From Methylococcales bacterium (GTDB taxonomy: Bacteria; Pseudomonadota; Gammaproteobacteria; Methylococcales; Methylomonadaceae), in NCBI GenBank assembly GCA_030693155.1, contig JAUYBJ010000014.1:1-39166 (forward strand): 39,166 nucleotides of DNA, read 5' to 3'. Shown here in pieces: positions 31,687-39,166 of the stretch. Within the stretch, counting starts at the first letter, position 1; the number at the start of each line of letters is the position of its first letter. The translations under genes and the position numbers were made by a program. The notes beneath the pieces are model-generated. The model saw only the letters and a program-made list of their open reading frames with translations, was not told the DNA's origin and did not search any database.

Positions 31687-32076
31687 ATGTCAGTACACGA
31701 AAAAATACGTTTTTTGAGACAGGCGAAAGGTTGGACGCAGGAAGAAGTCGCTGATAAATTGAAGATGTCGCAGAACGGTTATGGCAGTATTGAACGGGGT
31801 GAAACGGATGTTAATTTATCCAGATTGGAACAGATTGCTGGTTTATACGACATAAAATGGTCTGAGTTGCTGGGCTTTGATGAAAAGGCAGTATTCAATC
31901 AAAACTTCACAAAAAATAAACACATCCAAAATTATTGCGGTACTGGCTCACAGTCCCTTGATTATCTACAGCTTAAAGCTGAATGTGAAAAACAACAGTT
32001 ATTGAACGGCACAAAAGACAGAGAAATCGAGTTATTAAAAGAAGTTATAGCGTTGATGAAAAAGGAAGTTGCCTAG
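31687..32076 (+). CDS. XRE-family transcriptional regulator with C-terminal coiled coil
   Basis: 129 residues from ATG at 31687 (MSVHEKIRFLRQAKGW). A Cro/C1-type helix-turn-helix fills about residues 4-62: IRFLRQAKGWTQEEVADKLK, MSQNGYGSIERGETD and LSRLEQIAGLYDIKWSELLG. After a linker, the C-terminal part (about residues 95-129, LKAECEKQQLLN and IELLKEVIALMKKEVA) forms a short coiled coil, probably for dimerisation. Such proteins repress nearby genes; the divergent zinc-ribbon gene and its own promoter are the natural targets. The next gene on this strand is a lone antitoxin-like protein. Confidence 0.85.
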   Translation: MSVHEKIRFLRQAKGWTQEEVADKLKMSQNGYGSIERGETDVNLSRLEQIAGLYDIKWSELLGFDEKAVFNQNFTKNKHIQNYCGTGSQSLDYLQLKAECEKQQLLNGTKDREIELLKEVIALMKKEVA

Positions 32077-32167
32077 CATCAACACCGCCACGAGAGTTCA
32101 CTATGGCTACTTTAACGCTCAAAAACATATTCAACAGCCTATCCACAAAACACGCAGAATAATTCTT

Positions 32168-32383
32168 ATGCTAACCATTAATTTAAGTCAGGAAGTTGAA
32201 ACTGAACTCCATCAACTTGCATCTCAACGTCATACGCCTGTTGAACAGCTTATCAATGAGGTAATTTTCGGTTATTTGGAAGATTTACATGATGCGGCAC
32301 TGGGTGATGCCGCTATGGATGAATTGAAGCGTGGTGAGGATACGGTAGTTAGCTTTGATGAGGTCAAGCGGCAATTAGCGTAA
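32168..32383 (+). CDS. Ribbon-helix-helix antitoxin-like protein, no toxin partner
   Basis: 71 residues from ATG at 32168. MLTINLSQEVETELHQLASQ followed by PVEQLINEVIFGYLEDLHD is a ribbon-helix-helix DNA-binding unit of the RelB/DUF6290 type, and the tail DAAMDELKRGEDTVVSFDEV is the typical toxin-binding part. A RelE/ParE toxin normally starts directly after such a gene. Here a palindromic repeat begins two bases past the stop, and then an oppositely oriented ATPase gene. So the antitoxin is an orphan, or the toxin has been lost. Confidence 0.75.
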   Translation: MLTINLSQEVETELHQLASQRHTPVEQLINEVIFGYLEDLHDAALGDAAMDELKRGEDTVVSFDEVKRQLA

Positions 32384-32385
32384 AT

Positions 32386-32414
32386 GTTGGGGTTCGTGCC
32401 TCACCCCAACCTAC
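32386..32414. repeat. Palindromic repeat, family E, after the antitoxin gene
   Basis: GTTGGGGTTCGTGCCTCACCCCAACCTAC, the same element as at 7302-7334 read from the other side. It lies between convergent genes and just after the antitoxin stop, where a toxin gene would be expected. Confidence 0.75.
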
Positions 32415-32422
32415 CTTAGCAT

Positions 32423-34357
32423 TCAAAAATCCGACAAGCTGTTAGGCGGTATCGCCGCTCTTAAGGCATTCAACACTGCCAGTACATCAATCAGTTCTTG
32501 CGCTATCGCACCTGCTACGGGTGATAAATAACCTAAGCCTGCGAATCCCATGCCGATGACGCTTAAAATCATGCCGCCTATCGCGCTTTGCAGGGCGATT
32601 TTACGCATCCGTTCACCGATATGCAGTAACTCATCGACTTTTAATAAGGAGCTGTCCATGATGACAGCATCTGCGGCTTCACCTGTTATGTCGCTGTTTT
32701 GTCCGAAGGCGATACCGATGGTGGCGGCGGTTAAGGCGGGGGCATCGTTGATGCCGTCACCTAAAAATACGGTTTTGGCTTTTTCGGTTTCTTCGCGTAC
32801 TAATGCGAGTTTTTGTTCGGGGCTTTGGCTGAAAAAAACGTGTTTTATGCCGACTTGTTCCGCCAGATAGCGCACTTCGGATTCTCGGTCGCCTGACACT
32901 AGCATGACTTTATCAAACAGGTGGTTGGGTTGCAGGTGGTTGATGAATGAGGAGCTGTCGGTGCGCACTTCATCTCTGAATTGCAGGGTTGCCGCGTAAC
33001 TGTCATCAATCAATACCACGCATTCCAAGCCGCCGCTGGTATCGCGAAGTTGGGCGATGTTATCGGCATGATTGGCTGCAAAAAATTTGCGGCTAGTTAT
33101 TTGAATGTATTTATCGGCGACTACGCCTTTTAGACCCTCGCCTGACAATTCGGTGATATGGCTGACGGGCAATAAGGCTAGATTGGCTTTTTCACCTGCT
33201 TTGACAATGGCACTGGATAATGGGTGTTTGGAATAGCGTTCTAAACTGGCAATCAGTGCCAATACGTCGGGTTCAGTGTGGTTTTCCCCTACAAGCAATG
33301 CCGTTAATGACGGACGACCATAAGTCAGCGTGCCTGTTTTATCAAAAATCGCGGTGCGACAAGTGCCGATGGTTTCTAAAATGGCGGGGTTTTTGATGAT
33401 GATTTCCCGCCGTGCTGCTAGTGAAATCGAGCTGATGATAGTGACGGGAATGCCAATCAGTAACGGGCAAGGTGTGGCTATGACTAACACTGCCAGAAAA
33501 CGAATGACATCGCCGCTGATAAACCACGCCAGCAGTGCAATAATGACCGCTATCGGGGTGTACCACGCGCCTAATTGATCGCCTAAACGGCGCAGATTTG
33601 GGCGGTTTTGTTCCGATGCTTTCATGACTTCCATGATTTTGGAATAGCGTGAATCGACCGACAGTTTATCGGCGCGGATGGTTAAAGCGTTGTCGCCATT
33701 GACCGCGCCAGACATCACGGTAGAACCGCTGGTTTTGGACATTAAGTAGGGTTCGCCTGTGAGATACGATTCATCCATGGTGCTAGAACCTTCTAACACC
33801 GTACCATCCACAGGGCAAAGTTCATGCGGCAAAATCAATAAGCTGTCGCCGATATTGACTTTATCGGTGCTGATGTCGATGAGTTTATCGCCTTCTTTGC
33901 GATGTGCGACCGAGGGCATACGTTTGGATAAGGCTTCCAGCACCGAGGAGGCTTTGCGTATGGCGTAAGTTTCTAATGCCGCGCCGCCTGACAGCATTAA
34001 TACCACTAAACTGCCTGCGAGATATTCATGTAACCACACAGCCGTGACTATTGATAAACCTGCCAGCAAATCCGCGCCAAAATCACCGCATATTAATTTC
34101 GCTAGTAACTGATAAAGCAACGGCAGTCCGCCCAATATTAATACCGCTATTAATGGCAGTTGCACCTGTTGCAGGGAGATTGTGCCTTGTCCTTGCCAGA
34201 GTGTTTCTATTGCGGTGCTTAACGCGCTATTCAATGACCAATAGTAAATATCGTGACCTGTATCCAGCCAATAGCGCAATACTAGATAGGTGGTGATGCC
34301 CAATAGACTTAACAGGGCGATGCTATTTTCTATTTTTAACTCAGCTTTGGTTGTCAT
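32423..34357 (-). CDS. Heavy-metal P1B-type ATPase without N-terminal metal-binding domain
   Basis: 644 residues. All catalytic parts are present: [10 protein letters not shown] (actuator domain, TGE, about residue 200), [14 protein letters not shown] (phosphorylated Asp, about residue 340), [11 protein letters not shown] (nucleotide-binding HP motif) and [18 protein letters not shown] (about residue 540). The membrane metal site is [14 protein letters not shown], a TPCP rather than the CPC of copper or zinc pumps. That places it in a less typical P1B subgroup of unknown metal. There is no HMA or His-rich N-terminus. About eight membrane segments are expected. It starts 18 bases after a cytochrome b561-type gene on the same strand. 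Confidence 0.9.
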   Translation of the reverse strand: MTTKAELKIENSIALLSLLGITTYLVLRYWLDTGHDIYYWSLNSALSTAIETLWQGQGTISLQQVQLPLIAVLILGGLPLLYQLLAKLICGDFGADLLAGLSIVTAVWLHEYLAGSLVVLMLSGGAALETYAIRKASSVLEALSKRMPSVAHRKEGDKLIDISTDKVNIGDSLLILPHELCPVDGTVLEGSSTMDESYLTGEPYLMSKTSGSTVMSGAVNGDNALTIRADKLSVDSRYSKIMEVMKASEQNRPNLRRLGDQLGAWYTPIAVIIALLAWFISGDVIRFLAVLVIATPCPLLIGIPVTIISSISLAARREIIIKNPAILETIGTCRTAIFDKTGTLTYGRPSLTALLVGENHTEPDVLALIASLERYSKHPLSSAIVKAGEKANLALLPVSHITELSGEGLKGVVADKYIQITSRKFFAANHADNIAQLRDTSGGLECVVLIDDSYAATLQFRDEVRTDSSSFINHLQPNHLFDKVMLVSGDRESEVRYLAEQVGIKHVFFSQSPEQKLALVREETEKAKTVFLGDGINDAPALTAATIGIAFGQNSDITGEAADAVIMDSSLLKVDELLHIGERMRKIALQSAIGGMILSVIGMGFAGLGYLSPVAGAIAQELIDVLAVLNALRAAIPPNSLSDF

Positions 34358-34375
34358 ATATTAAGGTTTCTTTTA

Positions 34376-34918
34376 TTACGATGAAACATCGCTGTCGCTG
34401 GATTTTTTATGGCGCATAATATTTTCTACCGCCACACTGATAATATGAACACCGACTACCATCAGTGCAAATTTGGCAAAAAATTCATGCGCTATTTCCC
34501 AAAGATGTTCATAACTGCCCAGGATAAAGGCTAAAGGCCCTGCGCCTTTATCTGCACCATACACTGCCAAACCTGTCGCAACCGTCATCAATAAACTGAG
34601 TAGTAACAGGACAATTATTGCCGCCTGTACTGGATTGTAACCAGTATAGTGTTTTGCCTTACCGTTGATTAGGTCTTTAAGGTAGGCGATAGAGGTCGCT
34701 GGACTGCATAAAAAATTAGCAAACCGTGCGTACTCATTGCCGATAAAACCCCATACCAATCTGAATAGCAACAGACCGCCGACCACATACCCTGCCCACA
34801 CATGGACAGTCAATAAGTTATCTTCGGTCAAGTAGGCAGTAAAAAACGCCACCACCAGTAGCCAATGAAAAATGCGCAATGGCAAGTCCCAGACTTTAAT
34901 GAATTCTTTTGCGTTCAT
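34376..34918 (-). CDS. Cytochrome b561-type diheme membrane protein
   Basis: 180 residues from ATG at 34918, with GGAG six bases upstream; a start four codons earlier has no such site. It is a four-helix b561/Ni-Fe-hydrogenase-cytochrome-b-like protein: VWDLPLRIFHWLLVVAFFTAY (heme His about 18), LLTVHVWAGYVVGGLLLFRLVWGFIG (about residues 40-65), LLLSLLMTVATGLAVYG, and LWEIAHEFFAKFALMVVGVH (two His near residues 146 and 159). Such proteins move electrons between quinone and periplasmic partners. It is co-transcribed with the metal ATPase, an arrangement that suggests a link to metal redox state. Confidence 0.85.
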   Translation of the reverse strand: MNAKEFIKVWDLPLRIFHWLLVVAFFTAYLTEDNLLTVHVWAGYVVGGLLLFRLVWGFIGNEYARFANFLCSPATSIAYLKDLINGKAKHYTGYNPVQAAIIVLLLLSLLMTVATGLAVYGADKGAGPLAFILGSYEHLWEIAHEFFAKFALMVVGVHIISVAVENIMRHKKSSDSDVSS

Positions 34919-34930
34919 GGTGTACTCCAA

Positions 34931-35256
34931 TCGTTATTGAACAGATTATTCGGTCTGATAAATCTATCAGCAATACTTCGTGGCATCTGTACGCTATAAC
35001 ACATAAAAATGGTGCCATTCCCGCGCCGAAAATTTCACAGTCAGGCACATTCAAACATATTGTAGGCGCATACAATACAGGTCTGCTCTGACGAAATGAT
35101 TGACTGTAAATAGTGACCTAGAAGACAACATAAGAGTTGCAGCCTTACCCTTTACACGCCTTTGACAATACTTTGACACGACCATAAAAAGTAAAGCTCC
35201 TTGTAAAAGTTGGAAAGTTAAGCGCGGACAGGTAAGATACCCGCTCTGTGTAACAA
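34931..35256. other. Divergent intergenic region
   Basis: About 325 bases without a gene between the cytochrome b561 gene (minus) and a membrane protein gene (plus). It contains two TTTGACA repeats (35161-35178) that look like promoter -35 elements and is otherwise featureless to my reading. Confidence 0.6.
35162..35190 (+). promoter_or_regulatory. Candidate sigma-70 promoter for the membrane protein gene at 35257
   Basis: TTGACA at 35162-35167 and TAAAAA at 35185-35190 with a 17-base spacer. A second TTGACA sits 11 bases downstream. The -10 is poor, so this is a candidate only. Confidence 0.35.
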
Positions 35257-35814
35257 ATGACCATTAACACTAATGGTAGTTCATTAACTCTATCCTTGTT
35301 TGCTATGTCGTTATTAATAGATTATCTCGCTTTGTGCTGGTTTCGCAACAATCCCGCCGATTTACATCCGTCAAAAGCATTTATGTGGAAAACCGTCGGG
35401 TTTTACCTGATTTTAGGCATGATTGTTGAATTTCTGATTGCCGATGTTGAGGGTATACTGGAAGTATTATTACGCACGTTGATGGCATTTTCCTCAGTCA
35501 CGATTCTGTTGCTGGTCATCAAAAAATGGCAGTATTTTCAACAACTGTTCATTGCCATTTTCGTCTGCGAAAACTTCATTATGGTGCTGGCGACTATGAC
35601 CGAAGGACTGTATTTTTTCCTCGTCATGAAGCATTACGAATACGCAGAACACTTATCTATCGGTATAGCGGTATTATTGGTCGGCTGGTATCTTGCAATC
35701 GTCGCTTATATTTTGCGTCAGGCATTTCAGTTTAAAATGAGCCTCAGCCTTATCTTGGCATTCAGCTATTTTATTTTAACTTATGGTATTCCAATGTTGT
35801 TTATGGATATGTAA
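35257..35814 (+). CDS. Uncharacterised multi-TM membrane protein
   Basis: 185 residues with about five or six hydrophobic segments (LTLSLFAMSLLIDYLAL, VGFYLILGMIVEFLIADV, VTILLLVI, LFIAIFVCENFIMVLATM, IGIAVLLVGWYLAIVAYIL, LSLILAFSYFILTYGIPMLF). No motif I recognise; no soluble domain. ATG at 35257 has no strong ribosome binding site; the in-frame ATG at 35305 is an alternative. It precedes a periplasmic PepSY-like protein and eptA on the same strand, suggesting an envelope role. Confidence 0.6.
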   Translation: MTINTNGSSLTLSLFAMSLLIDYLALCWFRNNPADLHPSKAFMWKTVGFYLILGMIVEFLIADVEGILEVLLRTLMAFSSVTILLLVIKKWQYFQQLFIAIFVCENFIMVLATMTEGLYFFLVMKHYEYAEHLSIGIAVLLVGWYLAIVAYILRQAFQFKMSLSLILAFSYFILTYGIPMLFMDM

Positions 35815-35871
35815 CAGGCGGCGTAAACAGCCCCACTTTTTAATTAACCCTTTTTACAGGTAACCAAGTTC

Positions 35872-36357
35872 ATGCGTAACTATTTTCCAACTCTCATCGG
35901 TGCTGTTCTCACCTTATGTTCAGTGTCCGTTTTTGCAGGAGCTGTGATAGCTCAAGATGCCCTTCCTGAAAAAGTACAGGCGGCTTTTAACAAAAAATTT
36001 CCTGCCGCTGTCAGCGTCACTGCCGAAGCAAAAAAACATTTCGGTCAGGATCTGTACCTGATTGCCTTTAAAGAAGCCAAAGAAGCCGAGGCCAGAAAAA
36101 TTGTCTATTATCGTGTCAACGGTCATTTTTATGTCAATGGTGATGATATTGATACCGCAAAAACCTCAGTTGAAATGCCGCCTGCCAGCTATGAAAACCT
36201 GAAAGCCACGTTTAACGACTACGATATTAAAGAAGCCATTTTAGTGGTTAATCCGAATGGTGCGGGCGAAGAATTTGATCTGGTCGTCAGTGCGTCAGGT
36301 GCGTTGTGGCATATTGCGCTGGATCGCAACGGCAGCATCACCCAAAAAGAAGAGTAA
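35872..36357 (+). CDS. PepSY-like periplasmic protein
   Basis: 161 residues. The signal peptide is MRNYFPTLIGAVLTLCSVSV with FAGAVIAQ, cleavage near residue 28. The mature part has two repeats of the PepSY-like/beta-lactamase-inhibitor-like pattern: LPEKVQAAFNKKFPAAV followed by strands ending KIVYYRVNGHFYVNGDD, and ASYENLKATFNDYDIKEAIL followed by FDLVVSASGALWHIALDRNG. Function is unknown; such proteins bind or inhibit periplasmic partners or respond to metals. It is 77 bases upstream of eptA on the same strand. The start ATG has an AGG upstream. Confidence 0.7.
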   Translation: MRNYFPTLIGAVLTLCSVSVFAGAVIAQDALPEKVQAAFNKKFPAAVSVTAEAKKHFGQDLYLIAFKEAKEAEARKIVYYRVNGHFYVNGDDIDTAKTSVEMPPASYENLKATFNDYDIKEAILVVNPNGAGEEFDLVVSASGALWHIALDRNGSITQKEE

Positions 36358-36434
36358 TTAACTCGTCATGCAGACGTTACCGCCACAACGTCTGCATTTT
36401 CAGCACCCGCTTTTGTCCCCCCTGAATAATCATC

Positions 36435-38069
36435 ATGCCTGCCTACGCACACTGGCTATCGCCAAAACTTCGCCTCAGTTCGGTTATTTTTCTCACCGCT
36501 TTATTTCTGACTGTCTTTGATAATCAGGCGTTTTTATCCGCTGTTTTTAAAGTAGTCGATAGCTCAGGTTCAGCGGGCAATGATTTTAAAATCGCAGTAT
36601 TTATCTCCCTGTTTGCCTTATTCAGTTTACTGCTGTCGTTTTTTGCAAGTAAATATGTTTTTAAACCGATAGTAACCGTCATACTGCTGATTGCCTCGGT
36701 CATCAGCTTTTTTATGGACAGTTACGGCGTGATTGTCGATTTGTCGATGATACAAAACATCGTGGAAACCGATACGCGCGAAGCCACTGAACTATTGAGT
36801 TTCGGTTTAGTGCGCCATGTTGTCTTGGTCGGTGTATTACCCGCCCTGTGTCTGTATCGCATCGACATCCAATATCACTCGTTTTTTAAAGAATTGGGGG
36901 TTCGCTTAACAACGATAGTGCTTATCAGCATGGTACTGGGCGGCATTGTTTTTCAGCACTACAAAAATTTCTCGCTGATTGACAGAAACAACCGCGCCTT
37001 GCGTTACCTCATCAATCCTAATTACCCGATTTACGCCTTAGGCAAATATGTCAACCGCGCCTTAAATCCTGAAATTATTACCCTGATGCCTATCGGCAAA
37101 GACGCGCAACAACTGAGCACATGGAAAACACGCGGTAAAAAAGCGATTGTGGTCATTGTGGTCGGTGAAACCGCCCGCGCTCAAAACTTCTCCCTTAACG
37201 GTTATGAGCGTGACACCAATCCGCTGTTAAGCCAGCAAGCTGTCATCAACTTTCCTGATACCCATTCCTGCGGTACGGCAACCGCTGAATCCTTGCCGTG
37301 TATGTTCTCTGATTTCGGGCGCGGCGATTACAGCGACAGCAAAGCCAAGCATTACGAAAACCTGTTGGACGTACTGAGTCATGCGGGTATCAACGTCTTA
37401 TGGCGTGATAATAATTCGGGGTGTAAAGACGTGTGTGAGCGTGTCCCGACTGACAACATGGAAAAACTGACGATTGCTGAATTCTGCAATGATAAAGAAT
37501 GTTTTGATGAAGTGCTCTTACAGGGCTTACAAGAAAAAATCGACCGCTTTAATAATGACGGCGTTATCGTGTTACATCAAAAAGGCAATCACGGCCCTGC
37601 GTATTATTTGCGTCATCCCGAAGCCTTTAAAAAATTCATGCCTGAATGCACCACTAATCAAGTGCAGGATTGTCCGCGTGAACAGATTATCAACGCCTAC
37701 GATAACAGTATTTTATACACCGATTATTTCTTGAATCAGGTTATTAGTTTTCTGCAAAAAAATGCCGCTCATTACGCTACCGCGTTGTTGTATATGTCAT
37801 ATCATGGTGAATCGTTAGGCGAAAACGGCATTTATTTACACGGTCTACCGTATAAAATCGCCCCTGATGAACAAATCGACATCCCCTTTATACTCTGGTT
37901 ATCGCCTGAATTTGCCGACCATTTTAATATTGATACCGAGTGCCTGAAAGAACACAGTAGCGAAGCCTATTCGCACGATAACTTATTTCATTCAGTGTTG
38001 GGAATGCTCGATATACAAACAGGTGAATATGATGCGGAACTGGATATATTCAATCGTTGTCGGCATTGA
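36435..38069 (+). CDS. eptA: Phosphoethanolamine transferase (EptA/YhjW family)
   Basis: 544 residues. Five N-terminal membrane segments (to about residue 185) are followed by a periplasmic alkaline-phosphatase-like domain. The metal site begins VIVVGETARAQNFSLNGY (Glu about 243). SCGTATAESLPCMFS holds the Thr nucleophile (about 283). YMSYHGESLGENGIYLHG (about residue 457) and HSSEAYSHDNLFHSVLGML supply the remaining metal ligands, with several Cys pairs typical of this family. It transfers phosphoethanolamine from phosphatidylethanolamine to lipid A or another glycolipid, altering surface charge and cationic-peptide resistance. No two-component regulator (PmrAB) is present in the window. Confidence 0.94.
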   Translation: MPAYAHWLSPKLRLSSVIFLTALFLTVFDNQAFLSAVFKVVDSSGSAGNDFKIAVFISLFALFSLLLSFFASKYVFKPIVTVILLIASVISFFMDSYGVIVDLSMIQNIVETDTREATELLSFGLVRHVVLVGVLPALCLYRIDIQYHSFFKELGVRLTTIVLISMVLGGIVFQHYKNFSLIDRNNRALRYLINPNYPIYALGKYVNRALNPEIITLMPIGKDAQQLSTWKTRGKKAIVVIVVGETARAQNFSLNGYERDTNPLLSQQAVINFPDTHSCGTATAESLPCMFSDFGRGDYSDSKAKHYENLLDVLSHAGINVLWRDNNSGCKDVCERVPTDNMEKLTIAEFCNDKECFDEVLLQGLQEKIDRFNNDGVIVLHQKGNHGPAYYLRHPEAFKKFMPECTTNQVQDCPREQIINAYDNSILYTDYFLNQVISFLQKNAAHYATALLYMSYHGESLGENGIYLHGLPYKIAPDEQIDIPFILWLSPEFADHFNIDTECLKEHSSEAYSHDNLFHSVLGMLDIQTGEYDAELDIFNRCRH

Positions 38070-38087
38070 TGCGGCTACCAACATTTA

Positions 38088-38115
38088 GCTACAATCATTT
38101 CACCGCTACGAGGTT
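38088..38115. repeat. REP-like element, family F
   Basis: GCTACAATCATTTCACCGCTACGAGGTTT, a single arm related to the repeats around the broken transposase at 8714-9445, without a visible partner arm nearby. Confidence 0.55.
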
Positions 38116-38171
38116 TTCTCGTTTCCACACACGGCATCACTGCCATTAAATTTAGTAGAATTCAGGCTATT

Positions 38172-38217
38172 GTGGGAGTGGCTTTAGCCACGATGATCGT
38201 GGCTAAAGCCACTCCCA
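38172..38217. repeat. Hairpin repeat, family D, before the cupin gene
   Basis: GTGGGAGTGGCTTTAGCCACG and CGTGGCTAAAGCCACTCCCAC with a four-base loop. Same family as 18606-18654; could stop the eptA transcript. Confidence 0.75.
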
Positions 38218-38270
38218 CCATTTTGTAAAAATACTTAACTGTGTTCACTCACCTAAAAAGGTTATCTCCT

Positions 38271-38677
38271 AATGAACAAACAACTGCTTGCCGCTGTTTT
38301 ATGCCTCACCTTAAGCGCGTGTGCATCCACACCCCAGCACACAGCTTCTGCAAACCACCACCACTTGGGATGGTAAAGCGGTCACCTACCCCACCGATGC
38401 CAAAGCGCAAATCACCGCGCTGATGATAGAAATTCCTGTTAATGCTGAAACAGGCTGGCATCGTCATCCCGTGCCGTCTTTCGCCATGATTGTCGATGGT
38501 ACGCTGGATGTGATGCTGAAAGATGGCTCAGTTAATCACCTGAAAGCAGGCGATCCGTTAGTTGAAGTGTTTGACACTGCGCACAATGGACGCAACACTG
38601 GCAACGTGCCTGTTAAAATCATGGTGTTCTATACCGGCACAGTGAACAGTGTGTTGACGATTAAAGAACCGCATTAA
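38271..38677 (+). pseudogene. Cupin-domain lipoprotein split by a frameshift
   Basis: The start is clear: MNKQLLAAVLCLTLSACAST gives a lipoprotein signal with lipobox LSAC from ATG at 38271. That frame ends at a stop soon after (at about 38375). The cupin part is in another frame and picks up as LLQTTTTWDGKAVTYPTDAK, then ITALMIEIPVNAETGWHRHPVP, with WHRHPVPSFAMIVDGTLDV (metal-binding His) and GDPLVEVFDTAHNGRNTG. A one-base deletion somewhere around 38330-38360 would explain this. Either the gene is recently broken or the base call is wrong. Function was probably a small outer-membrane or periplasmic cupin. Confidence 0.75.
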
Positions 38678-38692
38678 TAACCCCTGTATTAG

Positions 38693-38721
38693 CTCTCCGC
38701 GCCGTTAACAAGCGCGGAGAG
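38693..38721 (+). terminator. Hairpin after the cupin gene
   Basis: CTCTCCGCGCCGTTAACAAGCGCGGAGAG, a strong 10-base stem just after the cupin stop, without a following T run. It may terminate or protect the transcript. Confidence 0.6.
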
Positions 38722-38957
38722 ATACCCGCGCTTTAAAACGATACAACGCCCTAAAGTTTGCTGCGCATTATGACCTGATGTTACGCACACCTCGCCCCGA
38801 AAGCGTACTATTAAAAGATGAACAGAGAAAATTTAGCTATATACACTGATTACTTGATATGCACTAACGGATTCACTACCGCAACTGGATTATCGGCACT
38901 ATCGGACTTGAGGATAGAATCCATCACTTTAATATCTATTACAATCGTTTGAAATAA
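38709..38957 (+). pseudogene. Degraded coding remnant, one frame with two stops
   Basis: One frame is open from about 38709 and reads like protein: LKRYNALKFAAHYDLML, RTPRPESVLLKDEQRKFSYIH, stop (TGA at 38847), LLDMH, stop (TAA at 38865), RIHYRNWIIGTIGLEDRIHH, FNIYYNRLK, then TAA at 38955-38957. Codon use and composition look coding throughout. The two stops could each be a single base change from CGA/TGG and CAA. I do not recognise the family. No start is visible. Confidence 0.45.
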
Positions 38958-38970
38958 ATCTGTTTAAACA

Positions 38971-39001
38971 TGACTGCCAGTCCTTAAAGGACTGGCAGTC
39001 A
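38971..39001. terminator. Hairpin, family A repeat
   Basis: TGACTGCCAGTCCTTAAAGGACTGGCAGTCA between the remnant and the convergent partial gene at the window end. Nearly identical to 17531-17561. Confidence 0.7.
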
Positions 39002-39009
39002 TTGTGTTA

Positions 39010-39165
39010 TCAAACCACGCAATACAACAAAATCAAATTACTAATCAGCAATAACACCGACAATCCTTTCCAGAATCTCAAGGGATTACGTTCAATTAAC
39101 GGCACAAACTGCTCACCTTTTAAAAACGCGGGATTGGGTGTTTCAAGGTCATACAAAAACTCTGA
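39010..39165 (-). CDS. 3' end of a membrane protein gene
   Basis: The final 51 codons of a minus-strand gene that continues beyond the window, ending at TGA (39010-39012). The fragment SEFLYDLETPNPAFLKGEQF, VPLIERNPLRFWKGL is soluble and then SVLLLISNLILLYCVV is a C-terminal membrane segment. No family can be assigned from this piece. Confidence 0.5.
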   Translation of the reverse strand, partial: SEFLYDLETPNPAFLKGEQFVPLIERNPLRFWKGLSVLLLISNLILLYCVV

Positions 39166-39166
39166 C

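Noticed and set aside
32103-32162. A 19-codon frame (MATLTLKNIFN...) between the XRE gene and the antitoxin
   Set aside because: Too short and without a distinguishing motif or conservation evidence.

Overview
The window reads as a chromosomal segment of a free-living gammaproteobacterium. Protein family content (E. coli-type SpeA and SpeD, YcgL, EptA, GlcF, a late B12 pathway) fits that class. The many short palindromic repeats between genes, such as GTAGGTTGGGG...CCCCAACCTAC and GTTCCCACGC...GCGTGGGAA, are of a kind I associate with methanotrophs (Methylococcales) and Thiotrichales; that placement is an inference. No rRNA, tRNA, CRISPR array or prophage was seen.

Layout. (1) 1-3105: the 3' part of a type I restriction-modification locus (hsdM tail, hsdS), then a vapBC-like toxin-antitoxin cassette whose toxin has an in-frame stop. 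The cassette lies between two copies of the hsdS 3' end. (2) 3164-8641, minus strand: speA, a methyltransferase with regulatory domain, a YcxB-like membrane protein and type II NADH dehydrogenase. (3) 8642-9447: a broken IS200/RAYT-type transposase among related palindromes. (4) 9448-12956, minus: a PP-loop tRNA-sulfurtransferase-like gene, then a four-gene unit DUF1538-DUF1538-PII-like-CBS joined by 4-base overlaps. (5) 13093-17081, minus: a trimeric autotransporter-like adhesin with 28/38-residue repeats and a lipoprotein. (6) 17589-21742: ycgL, a CPBP protease, a small membrane protein with glcF, then osmC-like and speD. (7) 21978-30485, plus: rubredoxin, rubredoxin reductase, bluB, cobT, cobS, cobC, cobD, cobQ, cbiB, cobU, ending in a good terminator. 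(8) 30585-32383: small membrane and zinc-ribbon proteins, an XRE regulator and an orphan ribbon-helix-helix antitoxin. (9) 32423-39165: a metal P-type ATPase with a cytochrome b561 gene (minus), then a membrane protein, a PepSY-like periplasmic protein and the phosphoethanolamine transferase eptA (plus), a frameshifted cupin lipoprotein, a decayed gene remnant and the 3' end of a membrane protein gene.

How genes work together. The B12 block encodes lower-ligand synthesis (BluB), its activation (CobT), aminopropanol arm addition (CobD, CbiB), amidation (CobQ) and nucleotide loop assembly (CobU, CobS, CobC). Corrin-ring genes are absent, so they lie elsewhere or corrinoid is salvaged. Rubredoxin and its reductase lead the same strand block. 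SpeA and SpeD point to putrescine and spermidine synthesis.

The most unusual points are: a U-UUU-UUU slippery heptamer at the hsdM/hsdS junction; a toxin-antitoxin cassette between duplicated hsdS tails; two different palindromic repeats inserted in frame inside cobT and cobD; the coupled DUF1538/PII-like/CBS unit; and several recently broken genes (vapC, the transposase, the cupin lipoprotein, and a remnant at 38709-38957).
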